Assembly: GCF_014698145.1 (NCBI RefSeq)
Contig: NZ_JACJSM010000003.1
Coordinates: forward strand, 62,001-126,000
DNA from: Oscillatoria sp. FACHB-1406
GTDB lineage: Bacteria > Cyanobacteriota > Cyanobacteriia > Cyanobacteriales > Spirulinaceae
Reading direction: 5' to 3'
Length of the DNA stretch: 64,000 bases
Shown: positions 1-8,166 of the stretch, one piece after another
How positions within the stretch are numbered: the first letter of the stretch is position 1
How the letters are laid out: each line of letters begins with the position of its first letter
Made by a program: the position numbers and the translations under genes
The notes under the pieces: model-generated
The model's database searches: none
What the model saw: only the letters and a program-made list of their open reading frames with translations
What the model was told of the DNA's origin: nothing

Positions 1-105
1 TTTAAGTAATAGGCGATTTTGCGGATATTATATGACGGGATCGAAAATCCGATAGTGTCGTGGCAAGGCTCGATATTTAGGTTTTACATCGAACTCGCAT
101 CGGTC

Positions 106-1821
106 TTATTTTCCTTCTTCTAAAGAATTGGTTCTGCCCCCCAACTTCTCGATCTCTGCTTGCACTTCTGGGGGCAATTCTCGCACGAGGCGAAACTCAA
201 AACGTTTTGTCGAGACACTTTCGGCATATTCTGGCGTAAGGAAGATTGCTGAGTTGTCTGCTTCGTCGGTTAACTGTGCAACCATCCCCAGCGCGATCGC
301 TTTGAGATAGTTGCGAACGTCGTAGGCGGCAAAACCGACGACTTCTCCGCCGGAATAGGGCGTTTCGGGTTGACCGGCTTGGTCGGTGGTCGTAATCGGA
401 TCCTTGACGCTGAGGTGCGTCCCGCCGAGAGCGCCTACCAACCATTTTGGGGCATTGAGATGGGTGAAGGGGATAATTTGCTCGGCTAGCGCGGGCGTGG
501 TTTTATCGGCGGATTCCGCCCAGAGTAAGGTCGGAATTTTGATTTGCGCCAGTCCGGTGTCGCCAAACAGGAGTGAAGCGCTCGGAGAGAGGGCGATAAC
601 GGCTTTGACGCGATCGTCTCGCAGTTGGTAGCGGTTTTGGGGTAAGTCTCGAACGACGCACTGGGCAGCAATTCCTAAGTTACCGGCTAAGAGGTTTTGG
701 TCTTGGCAGCGCTGTTTGAGGGTTTCGAGTTGCAGTTCGCCCCCAGCAATCGAAAGAGCGGTTGCACCGCCCAAGGAGTAACCGACGACTAAGACGTTTT
801 GGGTGTTGAGTTTGCCGTTCAAGGTTTCTGAGTTTTGGTTGAGGCGCGCGAGTTCGTCGAGGACAAAACTGAGATCGCGCGGACGCTCTAAGAGTTCTTC
901 CCCCGATAGAAGTTTGCCTTCCTGCATGAGGGAGGCGAGACGAGCGAGGTAAGCGGGATCGGTATCGAACAGGGAACCGCTGGGTTTGTTGAGAACTTGG
1001 CGCAGGTGGGCTTCGTTGCTACCGGGATGTTCGGGGACGGCGACGACGTAACCGTGGGAGGCGAGGTGTTCGGCGAGGTAGGTGAGTTCGCGTTCGACGG
1101 AGAAGAGTCCGTGGGTGAAGAGGATGAGGGGTTTGCGATCGCTGGCGGCGGCGGGAAGGTAGAGTTTGAGGGGGATATCGCGATCGCGCTTTGCGTCGTA
1201 GAGTTGCAGGTTTTGGGTAGTGACTTGCTCGGTTCCGCGCTGGGTGGGATCGAAGGGGAGGTCTAAGTCGGGGCGATTGGGCGAGCGTTGGGGAGAGATG
1301 GAGAGTAAAAAGGCCTGCGTTTGCCAAAAGGGAGCGTTGAAGATTTGGAGGGTGTTAAAGGCGAGATCGAGGTCGAGAACGAGGTCTTCTTGGGGGTAGG
1401 CTTCGAGAAAGCCGACGATGGAGAGATCGGCGTTGCGAACGGCGGAAATTAGGATTCTTTTGAAGAAGAAGTATTCGATCGCGCCGTCTTTTTCGGCAAC
1501 TTTCGCGATCGCTTTTACCACTCGTTCGCCGAGATCGGTTTCTAGGAAGTCTGCCATGCGATCGGGCGAAATCGGCAATTTGGCACGTAGGGCGGCTAAG
1601 GCGCGATCGCGTTGCTGCGGCGATAACCCTCCCGCAATCCGCTCCAAACTCGGAGACAATTCCCCGCTTTGAGCTAAATCGGCAATTTCCTTGACTTTAA
1701 CGACTTCTTGTGAATCTCCCCGACGCAGAACGATTTGTTCCGCCGCCCGCACGGGTGAGTTGCTCAAACTGAAGGCGGTTAATGCGCCCAGAATCCAGAG
1801 ATGACGATGTTGCTTTGGCAT
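106..1821 (-). CDS. Secreted alpha/beta hydrolase (DUF1400 type)
   Basis: Predicted exported serine hydrolase of 571 residues. A hydrophobic N-terminal segment ends in an Ala-rich cleavage site near residue 27, so it probably acts in the periplasm or outside the cell. Residues about 28-150 resemble the helical DUF1400 region that cyanobacteria place before an alpha/beta-hydrolase core. The core shows FTHG at 235-238 (oxyanion strand turn) and the nucleophile elbow GYSLGG with Ser349. A GGTHLS segment near the C-terminus is the likely place of the catalytic His. Relatives are annotated as lipase-like or PAF-acetylhydrolase-like, so the substrate is unknown. It is transcribed away from the ABC permease at 1987, with 165 bp between them. 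Confidence 0.85.
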   Translation of the reverse strand: MPKQHRHLWILGALTAFSLSNSPVRAAEQIVLRRGDSQEVVKVKEIADLAQSGELSPSLERIAGGLSPQQRDRALAALRAKLPISPDRMADFLETDLGERVVKAIAKVAEKDGAIEYFFFKRILISAVRNADLSIVGFLEAYPQEDLVLDLDLAFNTLQIFNAPFWQTQAFLLSISPQRSPNRPDLDLPFDPTQRGTEQVTTQNLQLYDAKRDRDIPLKLYLPAAASDRKPLILFTHGLFSVERELTYLAEHLASHGYVVAVPEHPGSNEAHLRQVLNKPSGSLFDTDPAYLARLASLMQEGKLLSGEELLERPRDLSFVLDELARLNQNSETLNGKLNTQNVLVVGYSLGGATALSIAGGELQLETLKQRCQDQNLLAGNLGIAAQCVVRDLPQNRYQLRDDRVKAVIALSPSASLLFGDTGLAQIKIPTLLWAESADKTTPALAEQIIPFTHLNAPKWLVGALGGTHLSVKDPITTTDQAGQPETPYSGGEVVGFAAYDVRNYLKAIALGMVAQLTDEADNSAIFLTPEYAESVSTKRFEFRLVRELPPEVQAEIEKLGGRTNSLEEGK

Positions 1822-1986
1822 TTGCTTTGCTTCTCCCTCAATCCACCGCGCCTTTATTGTGGCACGTCCGCGCGATCGAATCTATTAAATTAAAGCTTAA
1901 AACCTCACAAACGGGGCTTCTCCCTAGCCATTCTCGTTCTCTTCTCGATAAACTTATAAAATTCGCTCAACCCTTATTTTTTTGAG

Positions 1987-2760
1987 ATGAAATATTGGAA
2001 CGAAACTCTTGCCGTCGCTCAACGCATTCTCATCGAACTTCTGCGTCGCCGTCGCAGTTTGGTATTTTGGGGGATTTTTCCGATTTTTCTGTTGTTAATT
2101 AATGGCTATATCGTGGCGGAACGGGCTAAACTTTCTCTCGCCAATGCGATGACGATCGCGGCTCCTTCCACTTTAATTTGCGCTGCTCTATTTTTTAGCT
2201 GTTTGGGGGGAAGTGTTTCTACAGTGGTTGCAGAACGAGAGCAACAAACTCTCAAACGCTTATTTATTTCGCCGCTGAGCGGAACTTCTTATTTTTTAGG
2301 GATTTTTCTCGCTCATGCTTGCATCGGCATCGTTCAATCTTTATTAGTTTACGTGCTTTCGGCTGCTTTCGGGGCAAAGTTCAACGGCTCGATTTTTTTA
2401 GGTATCTTAATTATTTTGCTGGGCATCGCTAGTTATGTCGGCGTGGGATTTATTTTAGGCACTCAATTGGCTCGAAGAACGGAAGATGTAAATGCTTTAA
2501 TTGCAGCATTTGGCGTTCCTTTATTGATTTTGGGGGGAGCATTCTTACCGACTTTTTTATTCCCCGATAAGCTGTTGAAGATTGCACGATTTAATCCGAT
2601 TTATCACATGAACGAGTCGCTGGTTGGCGTTTGGACGGATGGATCGTTGATTTCCGAACTCAGCCCGCACTTTGAGTTTCTTTGCATTTTTGCAGCAGCA
2701 ATGGTGGCAGGAGGATGGTTATCCTATTGGCGAATGTTGCGGGTAGAACGGCGATTGTAA
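1987..2760 (+). CDS. ABC-2 type transporter permease
   Basis: Integral membrane subunit of an ABC-2 exporter, 257 residues, with about six hydrophobic segments. The cytoplasmic stretch after the second segment contains the family signature in which EREQQTLKRL is followed by SPLSG, which couples the permease to its ATPase. A long hydrophobic stretch before FNPIYHMNESL near the C-terminus also fits the family. No ATP-binding gene lies next to it in the window, so the partner must be encoded elsewhere. The substrate (drug, lipid or polysaccharide) cannot be told from sequence. The ATG start follows a T-rich leader without a strong ribosome binding site. Confidence 0.85.
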   Translation: MKYWNETLAVAQRILIELLRRRRSLVFWGIFPIFLLLINGYIVAERAKLSLANAMTIAAPSTLICAALFFSCLGGSVSTVVAEREQQTLKRLFISPLSGTSYFLGIFLAHACIGIVQSLLVYVLSAAFGAKFNGSIFLGILIILLGIASYVGVGFILGTQLARRTEDVNALIAAFGVPLLILGGAFLPTFLFPDKLLKIARFNPIYHMNESLVGVWTDGSLISELSPHFEFLCIFAAAMVAGGWLSYWRMLRVERRL

Positions 2761-2853
2761 GGGGATAGCTCGATCTTTAACTTTAAGGTATTGCTCTGAT
2801 GAGGAGTAGAGATAGGGATTTTTTTAAAAGGGCTTGATTTTCGGCTTGATTTT

Positions 2854-2930
2854 GGGTATATTTATTGGATAATGGAAATCTGTGCAAAAATTTTAAAAAC
2901 GAAACTATTCCCATTATCTAAATAATACCC
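2854..2930. repeat. Imperfect inverted repeat
   Basis: Arms beginning GGGTATATTTATTGG and ending AAATAATACCC pair over about 20 bp with one small bulge and enclose an A-rich loop of about 32 bases. It lies in the 250-bp gap behind the ABC permease. No T-run follows on the + strand, so it is more likely a small dispersed repeat or a transcript-stabilising hairpin than a classical terminator. The rest of the gap is AT-rich with no gene. Confidence 0.45.
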
Positions 2931-3010
2931 CTAAAGAGCAAGAAAAACAAGCTTAAAATTCCCCAAAAAATATTTTTCGCGATCGCGCTTCTTCCTCATC
3001 CAACTTTTTC

Positions 3011-3418
3011 ATGTTTCTCTACCGTCCCGTCGGCTTACACGAACTCGAATTAATTGCCCGTTCGGGGTTTACTGCCTTTCCGCCACGCTTGCCAGAACAG
3101 CCGATCTTCTACCCAGTCTTAAACTTTGAATACGCGGAAAAGATTGCGCGGGAGTGGAACACCCGAAGTAATTCTTTTGCCGGGTTTGTCCTGCAATTTG
3201 AAGTCGCGGATGATTATCTTCAAAAATTCACAGTGCAAACGGTTGGAAGCTCAATCTGTCAGGAACTCTGGATTCCCGCAGAAGAATTAAAAGAGTTTAA
3301 CAGCCACATCCAGGGCAAAATTCAGATTAAAGCAGCATTCTACGGCGAACAATTCGAGGGAGAAGTAAATCCCGAAACAAATTTACCGATCGCGCTGGAA
3401 AATTGGATAAGTTCGTAA
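3011..3418 (+). CDS. Conserved hypothetical protein
   Basis: A 135-residue soluble protein of unknown function, without a signal peptide or membrane segment. It starts MFLYRPVGLHELELI and has the composition of a small folded domain. Conserved-looking stretches are FYPVLNFEYAEKIAREWN and QELWIPAEELKEFN. The style (an incoming arginine or glutamate handled near a PVG..E..LI segment) recalls small cyanobacterial proteins of no known role, but I do not recognise a named domain. It ends just short of the convergent mgtC-like gene at 3423 (4-bp gap), so the two transcripts must overlap. Confidence 0.6.
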   Translation: MFLYRPVGLHELELIARSGFTAFPPRLPEQPIFYPVLNFEYAEKIAREWNTRSNSFAGFVLQFEVADDYLQKFTVQTVGSSICQELWIPAEELKEFNSHIQGKIQIKAAFYGEQFEGEVNPETNLPIALENWISS

Positions 3419-3422
3419 ATAG

Positions 3423-3881
3423 TCAAATGAAACGTTCCAATTTTTTAACTAATCTTAAAACGACTAAGGATAAGACCGCTCCGATGAAAGCGAGAGACCA
3501 CAAACCGCAAGCCGCAGCAACCCCAAGCGCGGCAGAAACCCAAATTGCCGTTGCAGAGGTAAGTCCGATAACTTTCAATTCTCCCTTTTGCTCCCGACTC
3601 TGGTGAAAAATTTCCCCAGCCCCTACAAACCCAATGCCAGTAGCAATACCTTGAACGACGCGAGAAAGAGCATCGGGACTGCGTTCTGCCTCCCCCGTCA
3701 AAATAGGAATGAGGGTAAAAGTCGCCGCTCCGAGACTGACTAAAATATGTGTTCTCAGTCCGCCCGCTTTGTTATCGACTTGCCGTTCCATACCCAGGGC
3801 AGCGCCCACTATCATCGCGCCGCCGAGTCGAAGAGCGACACCCAACCAGTCGTGGTGAGAAAGAGCGTAATAAGCTGACAA
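3423..3881 (-). CDS. MgtC/SapB family membrane protein
   Basis: Small inner-membrane protein of 152 residues with the MgtC/SapB core: GGAMIVGAALGMERQ, then GLRTHILVSLGAATFTL, then further hydrophobic helices ending in FIGAVLSLVVLRLVKK. MgtC proteins are linked to Mg2+ limitation, F-type ATPase control and acid or phosphate stress. This copy is short and lacks the C-terminal ACT-like domain of pathogen MgtC. The frame opens at TTG; no ATG with a better ribosome binding site lies in frame upstream, so the exact start is uncertain by a few codons. Confidence 0.85.
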   Translation of the reverse strand: MSAYYALSHHDWLGVALRLGGAMIVGAALGMERQVDNKAGGLRTHILVSLGAATFTLIPILTGEAERSPDALSRVVQGIATGIGFVGAGEIFHQSREQKGELKVIGLTSATAIWVSAALGVAAACGLWSLAFIGAVLSLVVLRLVKKLERFI

Positions 3882-4217
3882 TGTTAGGCGCGATCGCGTG
3901 ACTTAAACGCCCTATTGTAGCGCATTCAAGCGCTCTCGTTGCGATCTGAGCGACCAACCGCCTAACGATAATCACCCAGCTAAGGAGAAGGAGAATGCCC
4001 GTTAATACGAGGGAACCTCGTTCCGCCTCGCTGATGTCGGCGGCGGTTGCCAGTCGGATTTAAGGATGTAGAACAACAGAGAAGGGACGAACCAAAGAAC
4101 ATGAGCCAATCCTGACAAAATTGACTATACTCTATGCTCATTGGTTGTCTAATAGAAATACATCTATGGTAAAATAATGGGGAAGGGAAATTTATTGGCA
4201 TTAAGGAGAGATTTCGG
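3882..4217. other. Intergenic region upstream of the LysR gene
   Basis: A 336-bp region between the divergent mgtC-like and LysR genes, with no credible gene. It must carry both promoters. A clear ribosome binding site AAGGAGAG lies at 4202-4209, just before the LysR start. The stretch TCTAATAGAAATACATCTATGG at about 4148-4169 is AT-rich and could be an autoregulatory site, but I see no certain LysR box. Confidence 0.5.
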
Positions 4218-5168
4218 ATGCAGGCAACCCTCCATCAGTTAAAAGTATTTGAGACCGTAGCGCGCTACGGCAGCTTTACAAAGGCGGCAGAGGCGCTATA
4301 TATTACGCAGCCAACCGTTTCCAGTCAAATCAAGCAATTGGCTGGAACAGTCGGGTTGCCGTTGTTCGAGCAGATTGGCAAACAGCTTTACTTAACCGAA
4401 GCCGGACAAGAACTGCTGACTACTTGTCGGGAGGTGTTCGAGCAGTTGGACAACTTCGATATGAAGGTGTCCGACTTAAAAGGCACGAAGCAAGGATGTT
4501 TGCGTTTGGGGGCGATTACGACGGCAAAATACTTTGTCCCGCGACTATTGGGGTCATTTTGCCAGCACTATCCAACGATTGATATTTCGCTGCAAGTCAC
4601 CAACCATCAAAATTTGACGCAGCGGATGCTAGAAAACAAGGACGATCTTTACGTTCTCAGCCAACGGCCGCAAGATGTCGAGCTTTGGAGTCAAGCATTT
4701 TTAGAGAATCCTTTAGTGGTGGTAGCGCGATCCGACCATCCTTTGGCGGGGAAACGCAATATCGCGATCGCGCGACTCAATGGCGAACCGTTCATCATGC
4801 GCGAGTCAGGTTCTGGAACTCGCCAAGCGGTAGAGGAACTATTCGAGCAGCAGGGCGTTTCGGTGAAGGTACGATTGGAACTAGGGAGCAATGAGGCCAT
4901 TAAACACGCGATCGCGGGCGGTTTGGGTATTTCTGTTCTCTCCCGACACTCTCTAATCCCCTCGATGTCTTCTGGGGAACTGACGGTGTTAGATGTCGAA
5001 CATTTCCCGATCCCGCGTCAGTGGTACGTGGCCTATTTAGGAGGGAAACAGTTATCTCCCATCGCCGAAACTTTCCTGCAACATTTGCTGGTCGAAAGCG
5101 CCAAATATTCGGCAGAACAGCCCGAATTTCTACATGACTATACCGCCTTATCCCGGAAGCGCGCCTGA
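4218..5168 (+). CDS. LysR-family regulator, CmpR/NdhR (CbbR-like)
   Basis: A 316-residue LysR-type transcription regulator. Residues 1-65 form the winged helix-turn-helix, starting TLHQLKVFETVARYGSFTKA and continuing ITQPTVSSQIKQL; this is closest to the carbon-regulators CmpR and NdhR of cyanobacteria. Residues about 90-300 are the substrate-binding co-inducer domain. CmpR and NdhR control inorganic carbon uptake and NDH-1 genes in response to photorespiratory metabolites; this job is inferred from family resemblance, and no such target is adjacent. The ATG follows a strong AAGGAGAG. The last 31 bp overlap the 3' end of pyrE on the other strand. Confidence 0.85.
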   Translation: MQATLHQLKVFETVARYGSFTKAAEALYITQPTVSSQIKQLAGTVGLPLFEQIGKQLYLTEAGQELLTTCREVFEQLDNFDMKVSDLKGTKQGCLRLGAITTAKYFVPRLLGSFCQHYPTIDISLQVTNHQNLTQRMLENKDDLYVLSQRPQDVELWSQAFLENPLVVVARSDHPLAGKRNIAIARLNGEPFIMRESGSGTRQAVEELFEQQGVSVKVRLELGSNEAIKHAIAGGLGISVLSRHSLIPSMSSGELTVLDVEHFPIPRQWYVAYLGGKQLSPIAETFLQHLLVESAKYSAEQPEFLHDYTALSRKRA

Positions 5169-5734
5169 AGATCCGCGATCGTAAAAATCGCTTGGAATTG
5201 AATTCCTTGGGATTGATAAAATTCAGCGCCGCCCTGTTCGCGATCGACCAAAGCCAAGATGAGATCGACTTCGTAACCCGCATCTCGCAAGCGTTCCACA
5301 GCTTGCATTGCCGATCGCCCCGTCGTGACGACATCTTCTAAAACAACGACTTTCGCCCCAGCCTCCAAAGTCGGCCCTTCAATATAGGCCATCGTCCCGT
5401 GACCTTTCGCCTCTTTACGAACGATGAGGGCGGGAATCGGATGGCCTTCTAGGGCGGAAATGAGACTAACGGCAGTGACGAGGGGATCGGCACCGAGGGT
5501 GAGTCCGGCGACGGCGCGCGCGTCTTCTGGTAATAGCGAGAAGAACAAGCGCCCGATCGCTTCGGCCCCTTCCGCGCGCAAGGTGACTTGTTTGCCGTTA
5601 ATGTAGTAGCTGCTGCGCCCGCCGGAGGAGAGCAGAAAATCGCCTTCGCGGTAGGCTTGGGTTACTAAAAGCTCGAGCAGGGATTGACGCAGCGCGTCTA
5701 AATGGGGGGGGGATGTTAAGGAATTTTGGTTCAT
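5138..5734 (-). CDS. pyrE: Orotate phosphoribosyltransferase
   Basis: Enzyme of de novo pyrimidine synthesis, joining orotate and PRPP to give OMP. The PRPP-binding motif is VVVLEDVVTTGRSA, preceded by the family strand GLTLGADPLVTAVS and the RKEAKGHG loop. The ATG at 5734 gives 198 residues, close to the usual bacterial length; an upstream in-frame codon at 5785 would add 17 residues of poor quality. The 3' end overlaps the LysR gene by 31 bp in a tail-to-tail arrangement. Confidence 0.93.
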   Translation of the reverse strand: MNQNSLTSPPHLDALRQSLLELLVTQAYREGDFLLSSGGRSSYYINGKQVTLRAEGAEAIGRLFFSLLPEDARAVAGLTLGADPLVTAVSLISALEGHPIPALIVRKEAKGHGTMAYIEGPTLEAGAKVVVLEDVVTTGRSAMQAVERLRDAGYEVDLILALVDREQGGAEFYQSQGIQFQAIFTIADLQARFRDKAV

Positions 5735-5813
5735 TGGAAGGAAAACTTGACCGATCGCTAGGGATGGGCAAAGATTTAAGTACAATTAGAATGCCAATTT
5801 GTGGGGAGATGTC

Positions 5814-6254
5814 ATGCTCATGCCATTCAAGAATTTAGTTGCTCTGCTGGCGATCGCGATTCCTAGTGTATTCTCTTCTGCGGCGATCGCTCAAACATAT
5901 ATCAACCCCGAACAGTTTGAACTGATCGACTTCGAGTCGATTCCCGATGCCTTCGACTATTCGATAACGTCGCATTCCGGCGATAGCTTTAACCGCAGTC
6001 GCCTCTATAGCCCGGTGCAAACGATGTTTGGTATGCCTTATTTCCTCGATAACGCGATCGCGCGCGATGCTGAAGACGCACATAAACTCTACCGCGAACT
6101 CTACTACCTGCAAACCATGAGCGGCCCCGTCATCCGCACCGTCGATATCGCCAATCCCTTCAATACCTCTCTCCGTCTCAATCCCAGTTTTGCAGGACCG
6201 CAGGCTCCCGTCCGGGGTAGCGAGTTTCTTTTCGAGGTTGCCCCGCCCCGCTAA
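5814..6254 (+). CDS. Secreted hypothetical protein
   Basis: A 146-residue exported protein of unknown function. The ATG at 5814 follows GGGGAG with good spacing and is preferred over the TTG at 5799. A signal peptide ends at an AIA-Q site near residue 27. The mature part starts TYINPEQFELIDFESIPDAF and is rich in aromatic and acidic residues, with no membrane segment or Cys. It is divergent from pyrE with an 80-bp spacer. I recognise no domain. Confidence 0.65.
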   Translation: MLMPFKNLVALLAIAIPSVFSSAAIAQTYINPEQFELIDFESIPDAFDYSITSHSGDSFNRSRLYSPVQTMFGMPYFLDNAIARDAEDAHKLYRELYYLQTMSGPVIRTVDIANPFNTSLRLNPSFAGPQAPVRGSEFLFEVAPPR

Positions 6255-6525
6255 AACACACGATCGCGCTTTTAGAGTATGCCATTCCTGAAGCCAGAAG
6301 TCGGACTCGATTTTAAGCCTTTCAATTGGGAATCTTCATCGATCGCCCGCTAGAGTGCCTTGCCCGTCCTGACGATGGTAAATATACCTAAAATCATGGC
6401 AAAATGAGTTCGTATTGAGCCTCAAACTGCCCCTCGAGATCGAGTATTTGCACTGATGACGCTTTCTAAAAGCATCGGATACTTTTGAATTAGGAAAGCT
6501 CAATCAACAATTATACGGGGTCATA

Positions 6526-6894
6526 ATGGGTCAATTAACCGCTTTTCGTAACTTAGTGGGTCATTCGCTAACGGCCGCCGCACTGTCCACTTCAGTTTTG
6601 GCATTTGCTCCTAACCGCGTCTCCGCTCAAACAGAGTCTGTTACTTTTAAGTTAGTTAATAATACCGATTTGATTTTAAATGAGTTTTATGCTTCCCCGC
6701 CGAGTACGGATGAGTGGGAAGAAGATATTTTAGGAGTCGATACATTAGATTCGTCTAGCTCTGTTCCTATTACAATCAATGACGGCAGAGAGGACTGTTT
6801 GTATGACTTTAAAAGCGTCTTTGAAGACGGTCAGGTCGTCGTCAGCGAGAATGTTTATGTCTGCAATGGCGGTCAATATGAGCTAGTAAATTGA
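6526..6894 (+). CDS. Small secreted hypothetical protein
   Basis: A 122-residue exported protein. A signal peptide of about 35 residues ends VSA-QT. The mature part carries FKLVNNTDLILNEFYASPP, then WEEDILG, then two Cys in a DCLYDF...VYVCNGG arrangement, probably a disulfide. Similar cyanobacterial proteins exist and are sometimes misannotated as argininosuccinate lyase fragments; no enzyme motif is visible here. The 271-bp gap before it holds only promoter sequence. A HIP1-based terminator follows at 6967. Confidence 0.7.
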   Translation: MGQLTAFRNLVGHSLTAAALSTSVLAFAPNRVSAQTESVTFKLVNNTDLILNEFYASPPSTDEWEEDILGVDTLDSSSSVPITINDGREDCLYDFKSVFEDGQVVVSENVYVCNGGQYELVN

Positions 6895-6966
6895 TAACTT
6901 CTGGTACATAACAATTCAAGCCCAGAACATTGGATTTTCCCTTGAAAAAAGTTTTGAGAATAGGTT

Positions 6967-7005
6967 GCGATCGCGTTAATTCATGAAGCGATCGCTATTT
7001 TTTTT
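6967..7005 (+). terminator. Rho-independent terminator made of two HIP1 octamers
   Basis: Two GCGATCGC palindromes at 6967-6974 and 6988-6995, separated by 13 bases, can pair with each other and are followed by TA and eight Ts. It lies about 70 bp behind the small secreted protein gene and is the natural end of that transcript. Confidence 0.65.
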
Positions 7006-7050
7006 GTAGCGGGACTAAGCCCAAATCCGAGCAAAACTGGCTTTATACCA

Positions 7051-7078
7051 ATTAAAAATTAAAAATTAAAAATTAAAA
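7051..7078. repeat. Tandem 7-bp repeat ATTAAAA, four copies
   Basis: Four perfect ATTAAAA units run together in the 394-bp gap (6895-7288) between the secreted protein gene and the tRNA. Apart from this tract and the terminator the gap holds no gene. It is a simple-sequence tract likely to vary in copy number between strains. Confidence 0.8.
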
Positions 7079-7288
7079 AACTTAGATATATTAGGGATTT
7101 CAGCCTCAATATCTGTCGTCCGAACTTGGAGAATTGGTATTAGAACCTGCCCGACTCGATAATATGTGGAAGTAGCGGGACTTAAATACTAATCGTCACG
7201 AGATCCCGGCGCTGCGATGGGAAAGACTTGCGATTGGGCGATTTCTCGCGATCGAACTATCTACAAGGAAGGCGGGTTCGATCGACAA

Positions 7289-7361
7289 TCCAGGGTGCAG
7301 GAGTTGAACCTGCCTGGGGCGAATTATGAGTTCGCTGCCTAAACCGCTCGGCCAACCCTGG
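7289..7361 (-). tRNA. trnI-CAU: tRNA-Ile(CAT), lysidine-type
   Basis: A 73-base cloverleaf on the minus strand. The acceptor stem is CCAGGGT with ACCCTGG, discriminator A, and CCA is not encoded. The anticodon stem GCGAA/TTCGC is perfect with loop CTCATAA, so the anticodon is CAT. The T stem is GCAGG/CCTGC. The loop CTCATAA matches tRNA-Ile2, whose C34 becomes lysidine through TilS, rather than elongator or initiator Met. An initiator would show a C1-A72 mismatch and three G-C pairs in the anticodon stem; neither is present. Confidence 0.85.
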
Positions 7362-7458
7362 GCAAATCTAAAATTCAAAGTTTGCGATCGAAAATGGAAC
7401 TTTCGATCTATAATATCATACTCGATCCTCGTAACTATCGAGTAGCGAACCCACCCTC

Positions 7459-8166
7459 ATGAAATTCAACTCAACCGTAGCATTGACATTTGTTTTGCTG
7501 ATTTTGATGGTCGCTGCGGGCGCAGTCAGCAGTTTGTGGGGCTATGCAATGGGGTACGAAGCCCTCAAAGGCGTAACTCAACCCGATACCAGTCCATCGC
7601 GAAAGCTGATTGGTGACAAGCAAGAAACGATGGATCGCAAAGAACTCAAAATTTTACTCAAAGAGCAAGATATTCTCAAAGACGTGAAAGCAGCGATCCG
7701 TCGCGGCAACCAAAGTATTAAGGACGGGAAGAAGCGAGACGACGAGCAGGATTCGAGCAAGGACGACAATGAAAATTCTGCCTCAAAAGACGCTGAGGAC
7801 AAAGCCAACCAGAAAGCCGCTAAGCTCCCAATCGCCGATCGCCAGCAAGATGTAACGATGGAAGTCACTAGCGCTACCGAAGATGGGGGTTCTCTATTGC
7901 TCGATGTCAAACTCAAAAATGAAAGCTCCCAACCCGTGCGCTTTCTCTATAGCTTCCTAGAAGTGAAAGACGACCAAGGACGGGTCTTAAGCGCTGTTAC
8001 CGATGGTTTGCCGGGAGAATTACCCCCGAAGAGCGAACAGTATTCCGGTACGGTAAAAGTACCTACTGCTCTGCTCGAAGGAGCGGAAAAAGTTTCCTTA
8101 TCTCTGTCGGACTATCCCGATCGCAAATTGCAATTAAACCTTGCCGGTATACCCATTAAGGACTAA
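7459..8166 (+). CDS. Membrane-anchored hypothetical protein
   Basis: A 235-residue protein with one N-terminal membrane segment (about residues 7-30) followed by a long, highly charged linker rich in Lys, Asp and Glu (about 60-125). The C-terminal domain of about 100 residues begins QQDVTMEVTSATEDGG and has alternating strand pattern typical of a beta-sandwich such as DUF4352 or FxLYD-like domains. It probably sits on the outside face of the plasma or thylakoid membrane. Its stop codon is directly followed by the ATG of the CNNM/CorC gene, so the two are co-transcribed and perhaps act together. Confidence 0.65.
   Translation: MKFNSTVALTFVLLILMVAAGAVSSLWGYAMGYEALKGVTQPDTSPSRKLIGDKQETMDRKELKILLKEQDILKDVKAAIRRGNQSIKDGKKRDDEQDSSKDDNENSASKDAEDKANQKAAKLPIADRQQDVTMEVTSATEDGGSLLLDVKLKNESSQPVRFLYSFLEVKDDQGRVLSAVTDGLPGELPPKSEQYSGTVKVPTALLEGAEKVSLSLSDYPDRKLQLNLAGIPIKD

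Noticed and set aside
997-1672. Plus-strand frames opposite the hydrolase gene
   Set aside because: They mirror the codon pattern of the hydrolase and have no start signals or domains.
7289-7361. Elongator or initiator tRNA-Met
   Set aside because: Anticodon CAT fits, but loop CTCATAA, the paired C1-G72 and the lack of G-C triplets in the anticodon stem point to tRNA-Ile2.
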